A stretch of DNA of 64,000 nucleotides from Ruegeria sp. THAF33. GTDB lineage: Bacteria > Pseudomonadota > Alphaproteobacteria > Rhodobacterales > Rhodobacteraceae. Position numbers and translations under genes: made by a program. A model generated the notes under the pieces. That model searched no databases. It was given only the letters and a program-made list of their open reading frames with translations, and had not been told where the DNA came from. Positions 19,828 through 30,000 of the stretch are shown piece by piece. Location: NCBI RefSeq assembly GCF_009363615.1, contig NZ_CP045385.1:496001-560000 (forward strand). Direction: 5' to 3'. How positions within the stretch are numbered: the first letter of the stretch is position 1; each line of letters starts with the position of its first letter.

Positions 19828-20741
19828 GTACTCGCACGCACATGCCCGTCGGTCAGGAGGCCGTTGAAGGCAAAGGGTGGATCGGGGCGCATCGCTTTTT
19901 GCTGGTGCGCCGCGCAAGCCAGCTGTTCTTTCTGGTTCTGTTTCTGCTGGGCCCGTGGTTCGGCATCTGGATTGTCGAGGGCAATTTGGCAGGGTCACTG
20001 ACGCTGGGTGTGCTGCCGTTGACCGATCCGTTCATCCTGTTGCAAAGCTTCGTTGCAGGTCATTGGCCCGAAATGACCGCGCTGATCGGTGGGCTGATCG
20101 TTCTGGTGGTCTATGCCCTGATTGGTGGCCGTGTCTATTGTTCCTGGGTCTGCCCCATAAACCCGGTGACAGACGCGGCCAACTGGGTGCACCGCAAACT
20201 GGACCTGCCGAAAGGCTGGCAACCCAAGCGCGGCACCCGGCTGTGGATTCTGGCAACCTTGCTGCTGGTCTCGGGCCTGAGTGGTGTGATCGCGTGGGAG
20301 CTGGTCAACCCGATCACCATGCTGCATCGCGGGCTGGTATTCGGCATGGGCTTTGTCTGGGCCATGATTGCGGCCATCTTCGTGTTTGACGTTTTCGTCT
20401 CACGCCATGGCTGGTGCGGCCATCTGTGCCCCGTGGGCGCGTTCTACGGGCTGATCGGGTCGAAAAGCCTGCTGCGTGTCAGTGCAGCCAATCGCACGGC
20501 CTGTGATGACTGTATGGATTGTTATGCGGTCTGTCCTGAAAATCAGGTGATCTCACCCGCGCTGAAAGGCAAGCCGGGAAGCTCGCCCCTGATCCTGTCA
20601 CCCGACTGCACAAACTGCGGACGCTGCATCGATGTCTGCGCAGTCGATGTCTTCAACTTTACTCACCGGTTCGACGACCATGTCGTTCAACCTTCCGATC
20701 CAGTTGCCGCGCCTGAGCCGCGCGCTGCCAGACCTATCTAG
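19824..20741 (+). CDS. napH: NapH, membrane ferredoxin-type quinol dehydrogenase
   Basis: The 305-residue protein has four hydrophobic helices, two CXXXCP motifs at the membrane edge (CSWVCPINP and [10 protein letters not shown]), then a cytoplasmic double ferredoxin domain ([25 protein letters not shown]). NapH forms a quinol dehydrogenase with NapG. It has the usual length for the family. Confidence 0.95.
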   Translation: MSTRTHMPVGQEAVEGKGWIGAHRFLLVRRASQLFFLVLFLLGPWFGIWIVEGNLAGSLTLGVLPLTDPFILLQSFVAGHWPEMTALIGGLIVLVVYALIGGRVYCSWVCPINPVTDAANWVHRKLDLPKGWQPKRGTRLWILATLLLVSGLSGVIAWELVNPITMLHRGLVFGMGFVWAMIAAIFVFDVFVSRHGWCGHLCPVGAFYGLIGSKSLLRVSAANRTACDDCMDCYAVCPENQVISPALKGKPGSSPLILSPDCTNCGRCIDVCAVDVFNFTHRFDDHVVQPSDPVAAPEPRAARPI

Positions 20742-20752
20742 GGAGTGCCAAG

Positions 20753-21190
20753 ATGAAAAGATCAATCGTTACAGGCGGAATTGCCCTTCTACCCGTAGTT
20801 TTGCTGAGCGGATGGGCCTTTGCCCAGTCCGCTCAAGTCGAAACCCTGCGGGGCGCGGACGTAGACGAGCCGATCCCTTTGGATCAGATTCACAAAAATG
20901 TGGAAGGACGGATGCAACGTAATTATCGCCAGCAGCCACCGCTGATTCCGCATTCGATCGAGCAATATCAGATTGATGTGCGCACCAATCAGTGCCTGTC
21001 CTGCCATGACTGGTCCAAGGCAGGTGAGCGTAACGCACCGACCCTTTCAATGACACACTATCTGGATCGCGAAGGCCGCGAATTGGACCGCGTCGCCGGG
21101 ACCCGTTATTTCTGCAACCAATGTCACGTTCCGCAGGCGGACGCGCCGCCGCTTGTTGAAAACGTGTTCCAGCCCTCGACCGGCAACTGA
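20753..21190 (+). CDS. napB: NapB, dihaem cytochrome c subunit
   Basis: The 145-residue protein has a signal peptide (ending AFAQS) and two haem motifs, CLSCH and CNQCH, with extra histidines for bis-His ligation (PPLIPHSIE, SMTHYLDRE). It is the electron-transfer partner of NapA in the periplasm. Confidence 0.96.
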   Translation: MKRSIVTGGIALLPVVLLSGWAFAQSAQVETLRGADVDEPIPLDQIHKNVEGRMQRNYRQQPPLIPHSIEQYQIDVRTNQCLSCHDWSKAGERNAPTLSMTHYLDREGRELDRVAGTRYFCNQCHVPQADAPPLVENVFQPSTGN

Positions 21191-21219
21191 TCCAACACAA
21201 GATTGAAAGGAGCACCGAC

Positions 21220-21909
21220 ATGGCAGACTCCCCCGAAAAACGCGGCTTTCTGGGTCGCCTTTGGAACGCGATCTGGACGCCGGCGGTAATGTTCAGTTCG
21301 GGCTTTCTGATCCTTGCCGGATTTCTGGCCGGTATCCTGTTCTGGGGCGGATTTCACTGGACCCTGGAACTGACCAACACCGAAGAGTTCTGCGTCTCGT
21401 GTCACACGATGGAAACGAACCTGGGTGAGTATCGCGAGACGATCCACTACAACAACCACTCCGGCGTGCGTGCGATCTGCTCAGACTGCCACGTTCCGGA
21501 TGAGTGGAACCACAAGATCAAAGCCAAGATCATGGCCGTGAAGGACGTCTATCATGAACTGGTGGGCACCATCAGCACACCCGAGAAATACGAGGATCAC
21601 CGCCTGGCGATGGCCTCGGCCGTCTGGAAGAAAATGAAGGCGTCTGACAGCCGCGAGTGCCGCAACTGTCACAACTTTGACTACATGGACTTCACCATTC
21701 AGGAAACCCGCGCTGCCTCGGAACACCAACGCGCCATCGACAATGGTATGACCTGTATCGATTGCCACCAGGGCATCGCCCACAGCCTTCCACCCAACTA
21801 TTTGGAAACATACGAAAAGGTGACTGCTGCATTGGAAGATGAAGTTGTGCAGGAGCACGCTGCCGCGGGTGACGACATCCGCGATTTCCTGAACAACAGT
21901 TCGAATTGA
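21220..21909 (+). CDS. napC: NapC, membrane-anchored tetrahaem quinol dehydrogenase
   Basis: The 229-residue protein of the NapC/NirT family has one N-terminal transmembrane helix (FSSGFLILAGFLAGILFWGG) and four haem motifs: CVSCH, CSDCH, CRNCH and CIDCH. It takes electrons from the quinol pool to NapB. A ribosome site (AAAGGAG) lies before the ATG. Confidence 0.96.
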   Translation: MADSPEKRGFLGRLWNAIWTPAVMFSSGFLILAGFLAGILFWGGFHWTLELTNTEEFCVSCHTMETNLGEYRETIHYNNHSGVRAICSDCHVPDEWNHKIKAKIMAVKDVYHELVGTISTPEKYEDHRLAMASAVWKKMKASDSRECRNCHNFDYMDFTIQETRAASEHQRAIDNGMTCIDCHQGIAHSLPPNYLETYEKVTAALEDEVVQEHAAAGDDIRDFLNNSSN

Positions 21910-21922
21910 TGTGGGGGCAGAG

Positions 21923-22180
21923 ATGTTAGAGTTACTTGGAACCATCGGTGGCAACGTCCTGAGCTTGCCCGGCATACTCGGTCTGGCGTTGGGCATGATG
22001 ACCCGCAAGCTGTGGCTGGGCGCGGCATTGGGCGGCGCAGTCGGTGTATTCGAGACGTTGGTTTTCGCAGGCTTCCGGTTTGCGCATGTAGAGCCACTGG
22101 AACTGATCATCGCTATTGTGGTCGGCGTCTGTGCAGGCAGCCTCGGCACTGCCATTCGCATCAAGGGCGCAACAGCCTGA
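21923..22180 (+). CDS. Small hydrophobic membrane protein at end of nap operon
   Basis: The 85-residue protein is made almost wholly of three hydrophobic segments (about residues 7-24, 31-46 and 55-80). The ATG was preferred over an upstream GTG at 21911 because a run of five G lies six bases before it. It begins 13 bases after napC and ends just before the operon hairpin, so it is probably co-transcribed with nap. The family is not recognised. Confidence 0.55.
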   Translation: MLELLGTIGGNVLSLPGILGLALGMMTRKLWLGAALGGAVGVFETLVFAGFRFAHVEPLELIIAIVVGVCAGSLGTAIRIKGATA

Positions 22181-22186
22181 AACACG

Positions 22187-22215
22187 GCCGGTTTCACCGT
22201 TTCGGTGGAACCGGC
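22187..22215. terminator. Hairpin between nap operon and deoR
   Basis: The 12-base arms GCCGGTTTCACC and GGTGGAACCGGC pair with one G-T around a five-base loop. It lies between convergent genes, directly after the last nap-operon gene. There is no long T run, so it may act from both sides or as a 3' end stabiliser. Confidence 0.7.
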
Positions 22216-22249
22216 TAGTTACGTCGGACCGAGCAGTGTCGTCACCAAG

Positions 22250-23032
22250 TCAATGACTGTTTTCATGTGATTTCACGCCCGCGATCACCAATTCCGCATC
22301 TCCGGGCAAGGATCGAAAGGCTGCGGGCAATTTGCGATCGGTGATGAGCACGTCTTTTTCGGTCAACCCGGGCAGGCGCAACGCCGGGCTGGTCTGGGCC
22401 TCGTTGAATTTTGTGGAATCAACCGCCATGAAGGTCTGGTCAGCAATATCAGACATCGCCCGGGCCATATCAGCTTCGCATTGATCATAGACCATGAAGC
22501 CCTTGCTGGGATGCACCAGTGACGCCGACAATATGGCCGTCCGAGCCGAGAACCCTGCAATGACGTCATAGGCGGCCCGGTCGAAAGCGGCGCCGTCGTG
22601 GTTGCGCAACTGCGTCCCCGCCATGAAGACCCTGTTGCCCTCTTCCATCGACAACGTGGCGGCGATGAAGGCCGAGTTTGTCACCACCGTGAGGTTTTTG
22701 CGCGTGCGAAGTGCCTGAGCAATGAAGCCCGAGGTCGAACCCGTGTCGATGGCTATGGCCGAACCGTCCGGTATCCGCGCCGCAACGGCGTCGGCTATCG
22801 CGACTTTGGCGGCTCGGTTCTGCGCCATGCGGGCCAGAAACGGAGGATCCAGCACATTTTGAGTGCTGACCAATGCACCATGCACCTTGGACAGGCTGCC
22901 CTTGGCGACCATCGGCTTCACGATTCGCCTTACGGTCTGGTCCGACACGTTGAGAATGCGCGCCAGCTCAATGACCGAAATTCGCCCATGCAGGTTTACC
23001 GTGCTGAGAATGTCTTGCTCGTATTTCGACAT
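22250..23032 (-). CDS. DeoR-family transcription regulator
   Basis: The 260-residue protein has an N-terminal DeoR helix-turn-helix (ILSTVNLHGRISVIELA, then VSDQTVRRIVKPM) and a C-terminal sugar-isomerase-like sensor domain (AIAIDTGSTSGFIAQAL, TVVTNSAFIAATL). Such proteins usually repress neighbouring catabolic genes and are released by a phosphorylated metabolite. It is divergent from the flavoprotein/kinase pair, with 150 bases between, so those genes are the likely targets. The kinase-like neighbour fits a phosphorylated effector. Confidence 0.9.
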   Translation of the reverse strand: MSKYEQDILSTVNLHGRISVIELARILNVSDQTVRRIVKPMVAKGSLSKVHGALVSTQNVLDPPFLARMAQNRAAKVAIADAVAARIPDGSAIAIDTGSTSGFIAQALRTRKNLTVVTNSAFIAATLSMEEGNRVFMAGTQLRNHDGAAFDRAAYDVIAGFSARTAILSASLVHPSKGFMVYDQCEADMARAMSDIADQTFMAVDSTKFNEAQTSPALRLPGLTEKDVLITDRKLPAAFRSLPGDAELVIAGVKSHENSH

Positions 23033-23120
23033 GAAGCGCCGTGATATTTGTTGATTTCATCAGGTTACTTGCAAGGTTGACGCTGTTCAAGCGACTTTTT
23101 TCAACACGTTTCAAACATTT

Positions 23121-23140
23121 TTGTTGCTTTTTGTTGCTTT
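23121..23140. repeat. Tandem decamer in the deoR/oxidoreductase divergent promoter
   Basis: TTGTTGCTTT occurs twice in direct succession in the gap between the divergent DeoR gene and the flavoprotein gene. It could be a DeoR-type operator made of direct repeats. No binding data exist here, and the AT-rich setting makes chance possible. Confidence 0.4.
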
Positions 23141-23182
23141 GCGACTTTTGATGACGACATGTTATTTGAAATGGGTGGACGC

Positions 23183-25606
23183 ATGACAACGCATTCGGTC
23201 AGACATCTCGTCATCGGCGGGGGCATCATAGGATGCTCCATTGCGTATCACCTCGCACGGTCCGGTGAGACGGATGTTGTTCTTCTGGAAAGGGCGTCCC
23301 TGACCGAGGGGGCCACCTGGCATGCGGCGGGGCTTGTCGGGCAGTTGCGCTCATCGCGCAACACGACGCGGATGCTGAAACGGTCCGTGGCGCTGTATGA
23401 TCGTCTGGCCGAAGAAACCGGGATGAAATTCGACTGGAAGAAAGTCGGAAGCCTGCGCCTGGCGGCAAGCAAAGAGCGGCTTCTGGAAGCAAAGCGCCTG
23501 GCGACAATGGCCCGCAGCTTTGATCTGGAGATGGAAATAATCTCGGCCGCCGAAGCCAAGGCGCTTTTCCCCTATGTCGACGCGAAAGGGTTAGAGGGCG
23601 CGGCTTTTATCCCGTCGGACGGTCATGTCGATCCCGCAGGCTTGTGTCAGGCAATCGCATCCGGCGCCCGGATGCACGGTGCCCGGATCCGCCAATCCGT
23701 AGAGGTCACCGATTTTGAGATCCATAACGATCGCATCACCAAAGTGATGACATCGGAAGGGGATTATGAAGCGGACACCGTCGTTCTGGCCGCCGGAATG
23801 TGGAGCCGCGAACTGGCCGCGAAACTCGGGGTCGTTGTCCCAGCCTGCGCTGTCGAGCATCAATACATCGTAACTGAACCCCTGCCCGACCCCGATCTTG
23901 TAAAACGCTTGCCAACCCTGCGGGATCCCGAGCGGCTGGTGTATTACAAACCGGATGCAGGCGGGAGGCTTGTGATCGGCGGGTACGAGGACAACACGCT
24001 GCCATTCGGCGACAGGGGTATTCCGGGCGCGTTTGTCCGGCAGCTTTTGCCGGACAACCTGGAGCGGTTTGCCCCCCTTGCCGAACTGGCAGGTCAGGTT
24101 ACGCCGGTCGTCAACACGGTTGGAATCCGGCAGGTGATCAACGGCCCCATCCCGTATTCCGCGGATGGCGATTTTGTCATGGGATGGGCGCCCGAGCTGC
24201 GAAACCTGATGCTGGCGACCGGATTTCTGTACGGCATCGCGGCAGGTGGTGGCGCAGGAGAGATGATCGCCGAGTGGATTGTCGAAGGCCGCCCGAGCCT
24301 TGATCTGTGGCCTCTGGACGTGCGCCGGTTCAGTCCGCATCACGCCACGCGCGCCTTCATGTATCCTCGCGCGGTCGAGCATTACGCGCATCACTACAAG
24401 ATGCGATATCCGGGGCAGGAGGCGGAAACGGCCAGAAACCTGCGCCTGTCGCCCCTGCATGAGCGGCTGAAACAACATGGCGCGGTGTTCGGGTCAAAAA
24501 ATGGCTGGGAGCGACCGCTCTGGTTCGCTCCGGCCGGTGTAGAGCCGGTGGATCAGTTGGATTTCCTGTCTCCGGGTTGGAAAACCTATGCCGAACAGGA
24601 ACATAAGGCCGCGCGCGACGGGGTCGTTCTGATCGATCAAACCAGTTTCTCAAAGTTCGAACTGATCGGCCCCGGCGCACTGGAAGCCCTTCAAAACCTT
24701 GCCGTTTCAAATATGGACAAACCGGATGGCACGGTGATCTACACCCAATTGTGCAATGATCGCGGGGGCGTTGAAGCCGATATCACCGTCACCCGATTGG
24801 GGCGGGACCATTTTTACATCGTCACCGGGTCCGGATTCGGCGTGCATGACGCGGATTGGATCCGACGTCACCTGCCCCGCGATGGGCGCGCGCAGCTGAT
24901 CGAAATGACGTCGGCACGCGCCGTCATCAACATTTGCGGCCCCAAGGCACGGGATGTGATGCAGGCCATCGCGGAAGAAGACGTCTCGAACCATGCGTTT
25001 CCCTTTGCAACGGCCCGAGAGATCACCTTGGGAACGGCAAAGGTTCGCGCGATCCGCATAGGTTACATCGGAGAGCTGGGATGGGAGTTACATATCCCGA
25101 CCGAGTTCGCCCTGCATGTCTATGACTTGCTTTGGCAGGCCGGTCAGAGCCATGGCATCCGCGACATCGGCTACCGCACGATCGAGTCCTTGCGGCTGGA
25201 AAAAGGCTATCTTTACTGGAGCGCCGACATCACCCCCGACTATTCGCCAATCGAAGCGGGCCTTGGCGCGCGGGTCCATCTGAAATCCAAACAGGGCTTC
25301 ATCGGGCGACCGGTGCTGGAGGCGCAGAAAGCGACCGGCCCCGAGCGGCAGCTCTGCACGTTCATCACCGATGAGCGGCTGCCGATCACCGGAGGGGAGA
25401 CCATATTGCATTCCGGCAAAACAGTCTCGCTGGCGTGCAGTGGTGGCTATGGGTTTACCGTCGGCAAGACCATCCTCTACGGTTATCTGCCTGCGGGATT
25501 GGCTGGTGGATCAGAATTCGAAGTGGAGGTGTTCGGAGAGCGTCACCCTATCCAGCGTGTGGACGGGCCGCTTTACGACCCGGCAAACAGCCGTTTGAAA
25601 GCCTGA
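23183..25606 (+). CDS. Dimethylglycine/sarcosine dehydrogenase-like flavoprotein with GcvT domain
   Basis: About 807 residues. The N-terminal D-amino-acid-oxidase-type FAD domain has a dinucleotide fold (LVIGGGIIGCSIAYHLARSG) and GATWHAAGLVGQLRSS, the usual covalent-flavin histidine region of this family. From about residue 420 a GcvT/aminomethyltransferase-type folate domain follows (LIDQTSFSKFELIGPGA, RIGYIGELGWELHIP). Enzymes of this form oxidatively demethylate dimethylglycine, sarcosine or related N-methyl compounds and pass the C1 unit to tetrahydrofolate. The exact substrate is unknown. Starts at 23159, 23171 or 23183 are possible; the last fits the family best. A kinase gene follows, probably in one operon under the divergent DeoR regulator. 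Confidence 0.85.
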   Translation: MTTHSVRHLVIGGGIIGCSIAYHLARSGETDVVLLERASLTEGATWHAAGLVGQLRSSRNTTRMLKRSVALYDRLAEETGMKFDWKKVGSLRLAASKERLLEAKRLATMARSFDLEMEIISAAEAKALFPYVDAKGLEGAAFIPSDGHVDPAGLCQAIASGARMHGARIRQSVEVTDFEIHNDRITKVMTSEGDYEADTVVLAAGMWSRELAAKLGVVVPACAVEHQYIVTEPLPDPDLVKRLPTLRDPERLVYYKPDAGGRLVIGGYEDNTLPFGDRGIPGAFVRQLLPDNLERFAPLAELAGQVTPVVNTVGIRQVINGPIPYSADGDFVMGWAPELRNLMLATGFLYGIAAGGGAGEMIAEWIVEGRPSLDLWPLDVRRFSPHHATRAFMYPRAVEHYAHHYKMRYPGQEAETARNLRLSPLHERLKQHGAVFGSKNGWERPLWFAPAGVEPVDQLDFLSPGWKTYAEQEHKAARDGVVLIDQTSFSKFELIGPGALEALQNLAVSNMDKPDGTVIYTQLCNDRGGVEADITVTRLGRDHFYIVTGSGFGVHDADWIRRHLPRDGRAQLIEMTSARAVINICGPKARDVMQAIAEEDVSNHAFPFATAREITLGTAKVRAIRIGYIGELGWELHIPTEFALHVYDLLWQAGQSHGIRDIGYRTIESLRLEKGYLYWSADITPDYSPIEAGLGARVHLKSKQGFIGRPVLEAQKATGPERQLCTFITDERLPITGGETILHSGKTVSLACSGGYGFTVGKTILYGYLPAGLAGGSEFEVEVFGERHPIQRVDGPLYDPANSRLKA

Positions 25607-25617
25607 GGGAGAGAGCG

Positions 25618-26550
25618 ATGCAGAATGAACCAACAAATGAGATTATTCAGGCCCTTCGCAACGTGGCGGGGTTCGAAACCCTTGCTGAGGCGGACATTCA
25701 CACCCAGCGGCTGGGCGGGTTGACCAATCTGGTTTACCGCGTCGAAGGTGGGCCAAGGACGGTGATCGTGCGCATCCCCGGCGAGGGCACCGAAGCCTAT
25801 ATCGACCGCGTGGTTGAAATCCACAACGCGCAGGTGGCGGCAAAAGCCGGGGTCGGCCCCGAAGTTCTGTGGGCAGACGCGTCATCCGGCGTGATGATCA
25901 GTGATTGCGTTCCCGACATCGTCACGATGACACCTGAGATGTTTGCGACGCGCCCCGGGTCTGCCGCCCGAGCGGGAAAGGCGCTGAGGCAGCTTCACGA
26001 TGCCCCCGAGCCGTTCAAGTTTCGATTCGAGCTGTTTTCGATGATCAACGACTACATGAAGGTACTTGCAGACAAAAACGCGACCCTGCCGGACGGATAC
26101 GCGGACGTCGTGGCCGAGGCGGCCCCGATCCGAGAGGTGCTGCGGGACAAACCCGGAGCATTGGTCCCGAGCCATTGCGACCCTCTGTGCGAGAATTTTC
26201 TGGATGACGGCCAGCGCATGTGGCTCGTGGACTACGAGTATTCAGGCATGAACGATGCCCTTTGGGATCTGGGTGATCTGTCGGTCGAAGCCGGGCTGAC
26301 CGACGAACAGGAGCTGGAAATGTTGACCGCCTATTTCGACGGCCCGCCGAGCGAGGCTCAGATCGGGCGCATGGTGATCTATAAAGCCATGTGCGACCTG
26401 CTGTGGACGCTGTGGGGATTGATCCAGCATGCGGATGAAAACCCCGCCGAAGATTTCTGGGCCTATGCCACGAACCGGTTCGAGCGGTGCAAGTCCCTGA
26501 TGCTGGCCCCGTCCTTTGCGGCCCATGTAAAAGCCGTGGCCGAGGAATAG
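25618..26550 (+). CDS. Choline/ethanolamine-kinase-like phosphotransferase (APH fold)
   Basis: The 310-residue protein has the aminoglycoside-phosphotransferase/choline-kinase fold: an N-lobe LGGLTNLVYRVEGG, the catalytic loop VPSHCDPLCENFL (Brenner-type HxDxxxxN with Cys between) and the metal-binding VDYEYSGMND. It probably phosphorylates an amino-alcohol such as choline or a related compound. The GAGGGAGAG ribosome site and the 11-base gap tie it to the preceding flavoprotein. The true substrate is not visible from sequence. Confidence 0.8.
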   Translation: MQNEPTNEIIQALRNVAGFETLAEADIHTQRLGGLTNLVYRVEGGPRTVIVRIPGEGTEAYIDRVVEIHNAQVAAKAGVGPEVLWADASSGVMISDCVPDIVTMTPEMFATRPGSAARAGKALRQLHDAPEPFKFRFELFSMINDYMKVLADKNATLPDGYADVVAEAAPIREVLRDKPGALVPSHCDPLCENFLDDGQRMWLVDYEYSGMNDALWDLGDLSVEAGLTDEQELEMLTAYFDGPPSEAQIGRMVIYKAMCDLLWTLWGLIQHADENPAEDFWAYATNRFERCKSLMLAPSFAAHVKAVAEE

Positions 26551-27087
26551 GGTTTCATCCACAGCCAGATCCGCCCTGGATACCGGATGATTCCTGACTT
26601 TTCTCAGATCTTTGAGCCGCTTTTCCTGATACCTGTATCCCAATGAAGAACGGGCGGGCAAAACACGGGATGCGCCTGGAGCTTAGATGTTTCCATTCGA
26701 AGCACGTTCGGGCGTCGGCTTCTTGCTGGTGCTCGGGTTGAGTCTGCCTTTCTGCCCGGTATCTCATGTCGGCCACGGCACTTTTGCACGTCTGTCAGCC
26801 TTGACGTGACGTCAGCGGCAGACCGGCATATTCGGTCGTTCTGTCGCCCTAAAGCCTTGCCAATTAAGTCAACTTGAGACTTGAACCTTATGATTTTTCA
26901 GGAAAAGCGCGTGACGTCGTGGTAATTTAGACGTATATCGACCAATCAATGTAACAAGTTAACAGTGCTGCCAGTTCCTGCTATGGATTCAGTATGAATT
27001 CCTCTCTAATTTTGGATTATACATATTCATTATGTATATGTATTAAGGGGAAAACAGGGGGACAGTTATGGAAGGAGTCGCAAGACA
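26551..27087. other. 537-base AT-rich intergenic region
   Basis: No convincing gene is seen here; short open frames on the minus strand lack ribosome sites and family features. The 3' half, from about 26870, is visibly richer in A and T than the flanking genes. It holds an 8-base palindrome TGACGTCA (26807-26814) and a strong inverted repeat at 27019-27037. It is the probable promoter region of the signalling protein/encapsulin operon. Confidence 0.6.
27019..27037. promoter_or_regulatory. Inverted repeat before the cyclase/encapsulin operon
   Basis: ATACATA and TATGTAT are perfect 7-base arms around a 5-base spacer, centred about 60 bases before the start codon of the cyclase gene. The layout is that of a dimeric regulator site and overlaps -10-like TA-rich sequence. 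The regulator is unknown. Confidence 0.5.
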
Positions 27088-30000
27088 ATGACGCGAGTCC
27101 TTGAGGCATCACCGCGCATTTCAAAAGTCCTTCATCTGGCAGATCTGAATGACTATGCCACTCTGTTTCAGAGAGAGGGCGTTGACGATGACATTCTGGA
27201 CGAATTGACTGATCCGGAACTGCGTGATCTCGGGTTGACGGTTGGTGAAAGGAAGCGCTTTCGAAAGGCGCAGGCCAGGCTGAAATCGCAGGAAGCGTCG
27301 AAGCGGCCCGAAGTCCAGTCCAAGGCCGAGCGTCGGCAACTGACTTTGGTTTTCTGCGATCTTGTGGGGTCGACACGGCTGGCTCAGCGATATGATCCGG
27401 AAGACCTGATGCAGATCATGAACCTGTATCTGGATGCGGCGATAGGTACCTTGAAACAACACGGCTGCCATCTGGCCTATCGGCAGGGCGATGGCATCAT
27501 GGTGTATTTCGGATACCCGAAGGCCATGGAAGATGATGCCGAACGGGCCGTACGAGCCGTATTGGAGACCATCGAGGCCGTTCAGAACCTTGAAAACGAG
27601 TTTGGAGAAAAGCTCGACCTGCGCGCAGGCATTGCGACCGGAATGGTTGTCGTGGGCGTTGTTTCTTCGAAAAGCCTGGGGTCCCAGGACTTTCTGGTGG
27701 GTGAAACGGCGAATCTTGCATCCCGCCTGCAGGGGCTGGCCGAACCGGGTGAAGTGATCATTTCTTCAGAGACCTGGAGGCTGACCCAGGGTGCCTTTGA
27801 ATTCGAACCACGTGGCAGCCACGAGCTGAAAGGCTTTGACAATCAGCGCAAAGTGTATCGCGTGGTGTCGGAAATCATGTCCACCAGCCGGTTCGACGCG
27901 CGGGTGGGTCAATCTGCGGTCGATCTTGTCGCCCGGCATGATGATCTTTCCACCCTGACCCGGCTTTGGAACGAAGCGCAGGAAGGCTCGGGCCGGCTGG
28001 CGCTTGTCGGGGGGGCTGCGGGAATCGGCAAGTCGAGGCTGATCAAGTCACTGTCTGAAACAATCGGGGTCAAACCCTTTACATTGCAGTGCATCCCGCA
28101 CCTGACCAGTCTTCCGCTGCACCCGATTGTCGGAGAATTGAGGCGCGTTTCGGGCGACAAATCAAATGAAAGTATCCGGGCGGCGATTTCGGACTTCGTG
28201 CAATCGGCCTCTCGGCTGAGTGACGCGGACTTGCCCGTTCTTCTGGATCTGGCGGGTATCGAGACCGGCGCCCCGTCAGAATCCGACCCGTTGAAGAAGG
28301 CGCGCAAATCCCTTGACGTGATGCTGCGCAGTCTGGGCAGCCTGTGTGACAGGCGCGGCACGTTGTTGTTGGTGGTCGAAGACGTTCATTGGGCCGATGC
28401 GACCACGTTGGATGTACTGGATGCTCTTGCATCCGCCTTGAGCAACTTTCCGGTACTGGTGGTTCTGTCCCACCGACCTGAATACGAACCTCCGGAACAT
28501 TTGGAAAGCCGAGCCGCGCGCATTGATCTGTCTCCGCTTGGCACTACCGAGGCATCCGAACTGGTCCGGCGCGTGGCCGAGCCGTACAGCCTGCCTGTTA
28601 TCCTGATCAGGCAGATCATCGAGAAGGCGGATGGCGTGCCGCTGTATATCGAAGAAATGACCAAGGCGGTTCTGGACCAGCTGCCCCAGGATGCCCCGAT
28701 CAACGCCGAGGTTCTGGATGCGCTGAGCGTCCCGGCCACCCTTCAGGACTCGCTGATGTCGCGTCTTGACCGGATGGAACATGCCAAACCAGTCGCCCAG
28801 CTCGGATCGGTCATCGGGCGCAGTTTCACCGCTCAGATGATCCACGCGGTGGCGCATGAAGACATGGATGTGGAAAGCGCCCTCATGCAGCTTATGGCGG
28901 CTGGCGTCGTGCTGATCACCAGCGATTCAGGGTCGGCCACATACACGTTCAACCACGCGCTGGTTCAGGATACGGCCTATAATTCCTTGCTGCGGGAAGA
29001 CCGGCAGAAGGTTCATCTGAAAATCGCCCAAGCACTGCTGGACGGTCACAATGCATTCGGAACCCCGGCCCCCGATACCGTCGCGCATCACTGCGATCTT
29101 GGCGGATTGAAGGATGAAGCCGTCGCCAATTGGGTCACGGCAGGTGAAGTGGCGTTGTCCCGACTGGCGAACCTGCCCGCGATCTCCGCTTTCCGGGCCG
29201 CCCTGCGCAACATCGGAACCATGAAGGCCAACGCGGATCGCGACGGTTTCGAGCTTCGGGTTCAGATGAACATTCTGCCCGCCTATATGGCGATCTACGG
29301 GTGGTCGTCCGATCAGGTCGGCGAAACTGCCGCCCGGGCGATGGAACTGGCCCAGTCTTTGGGCGACGGCGAGACGCTTTTTGCCGCAACCTTCTGCCGT
29401 TGGACCCATTTCTTTGTTGCCGGTCAGATGAACCGAGCGATGGAAATGGGACAGGCGCTGGACATGATGGCCGGCATGTCCGAAGACCCCGTCGCCAATG
29501 TGCTGGCGGCACGGGCGCTGAGCTTTACTCATTACTTCCGCGGGGAATTTGCGGAATGCGAACAACAGCTGGAGCGCGCATTCGCCCTGATCACACCCGA
29601 GCTGGATATGGCCATGATGCCCATGACCCAGTCTTCCACGGCCGCGTCATTGCTGGCCATTCAGGGATGCCTGCTGTGGCAGCAAGGAAAGTTCGAAAAA
29701 GCCGAGGCCGCGCGTCTGGAATCCATCGAGGTCAGCAGGGCGCTGAACCACGCACCCAACCTTGTCTACGTGATGGGCGCTTGCAGCATGTTCCTGCCCT
29801 ATGCGGGGGAATGGGACCGGCTTGATGTAACGATGAAAGAAGCCAGAAAAGTCGCGGATGAGGAAGGGTTTCTTTACCTTCACGCGATGCAGGACATCTA
29901 TATGGGCCTCGCGCAGGCCGGAAAGGGCGACATCGCAGGTGTTCCGGAACGCATCGAGACATGCATGAACCTGATTTCCAAATCTGGTGGAAACTTTACT

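Noticed and set aside
23052..23064. TTGATTTCATCAG as an FNR site
   Set aside because: The half-site spacing is three bases instead of four, and the neighbouring genes are not respiratory.
26555..26776. 73-codon minus-strand frame in the long gap
   Set aside because: It has no ribosome site, no recognisable motif and a composition unlike the neighbouring genes.
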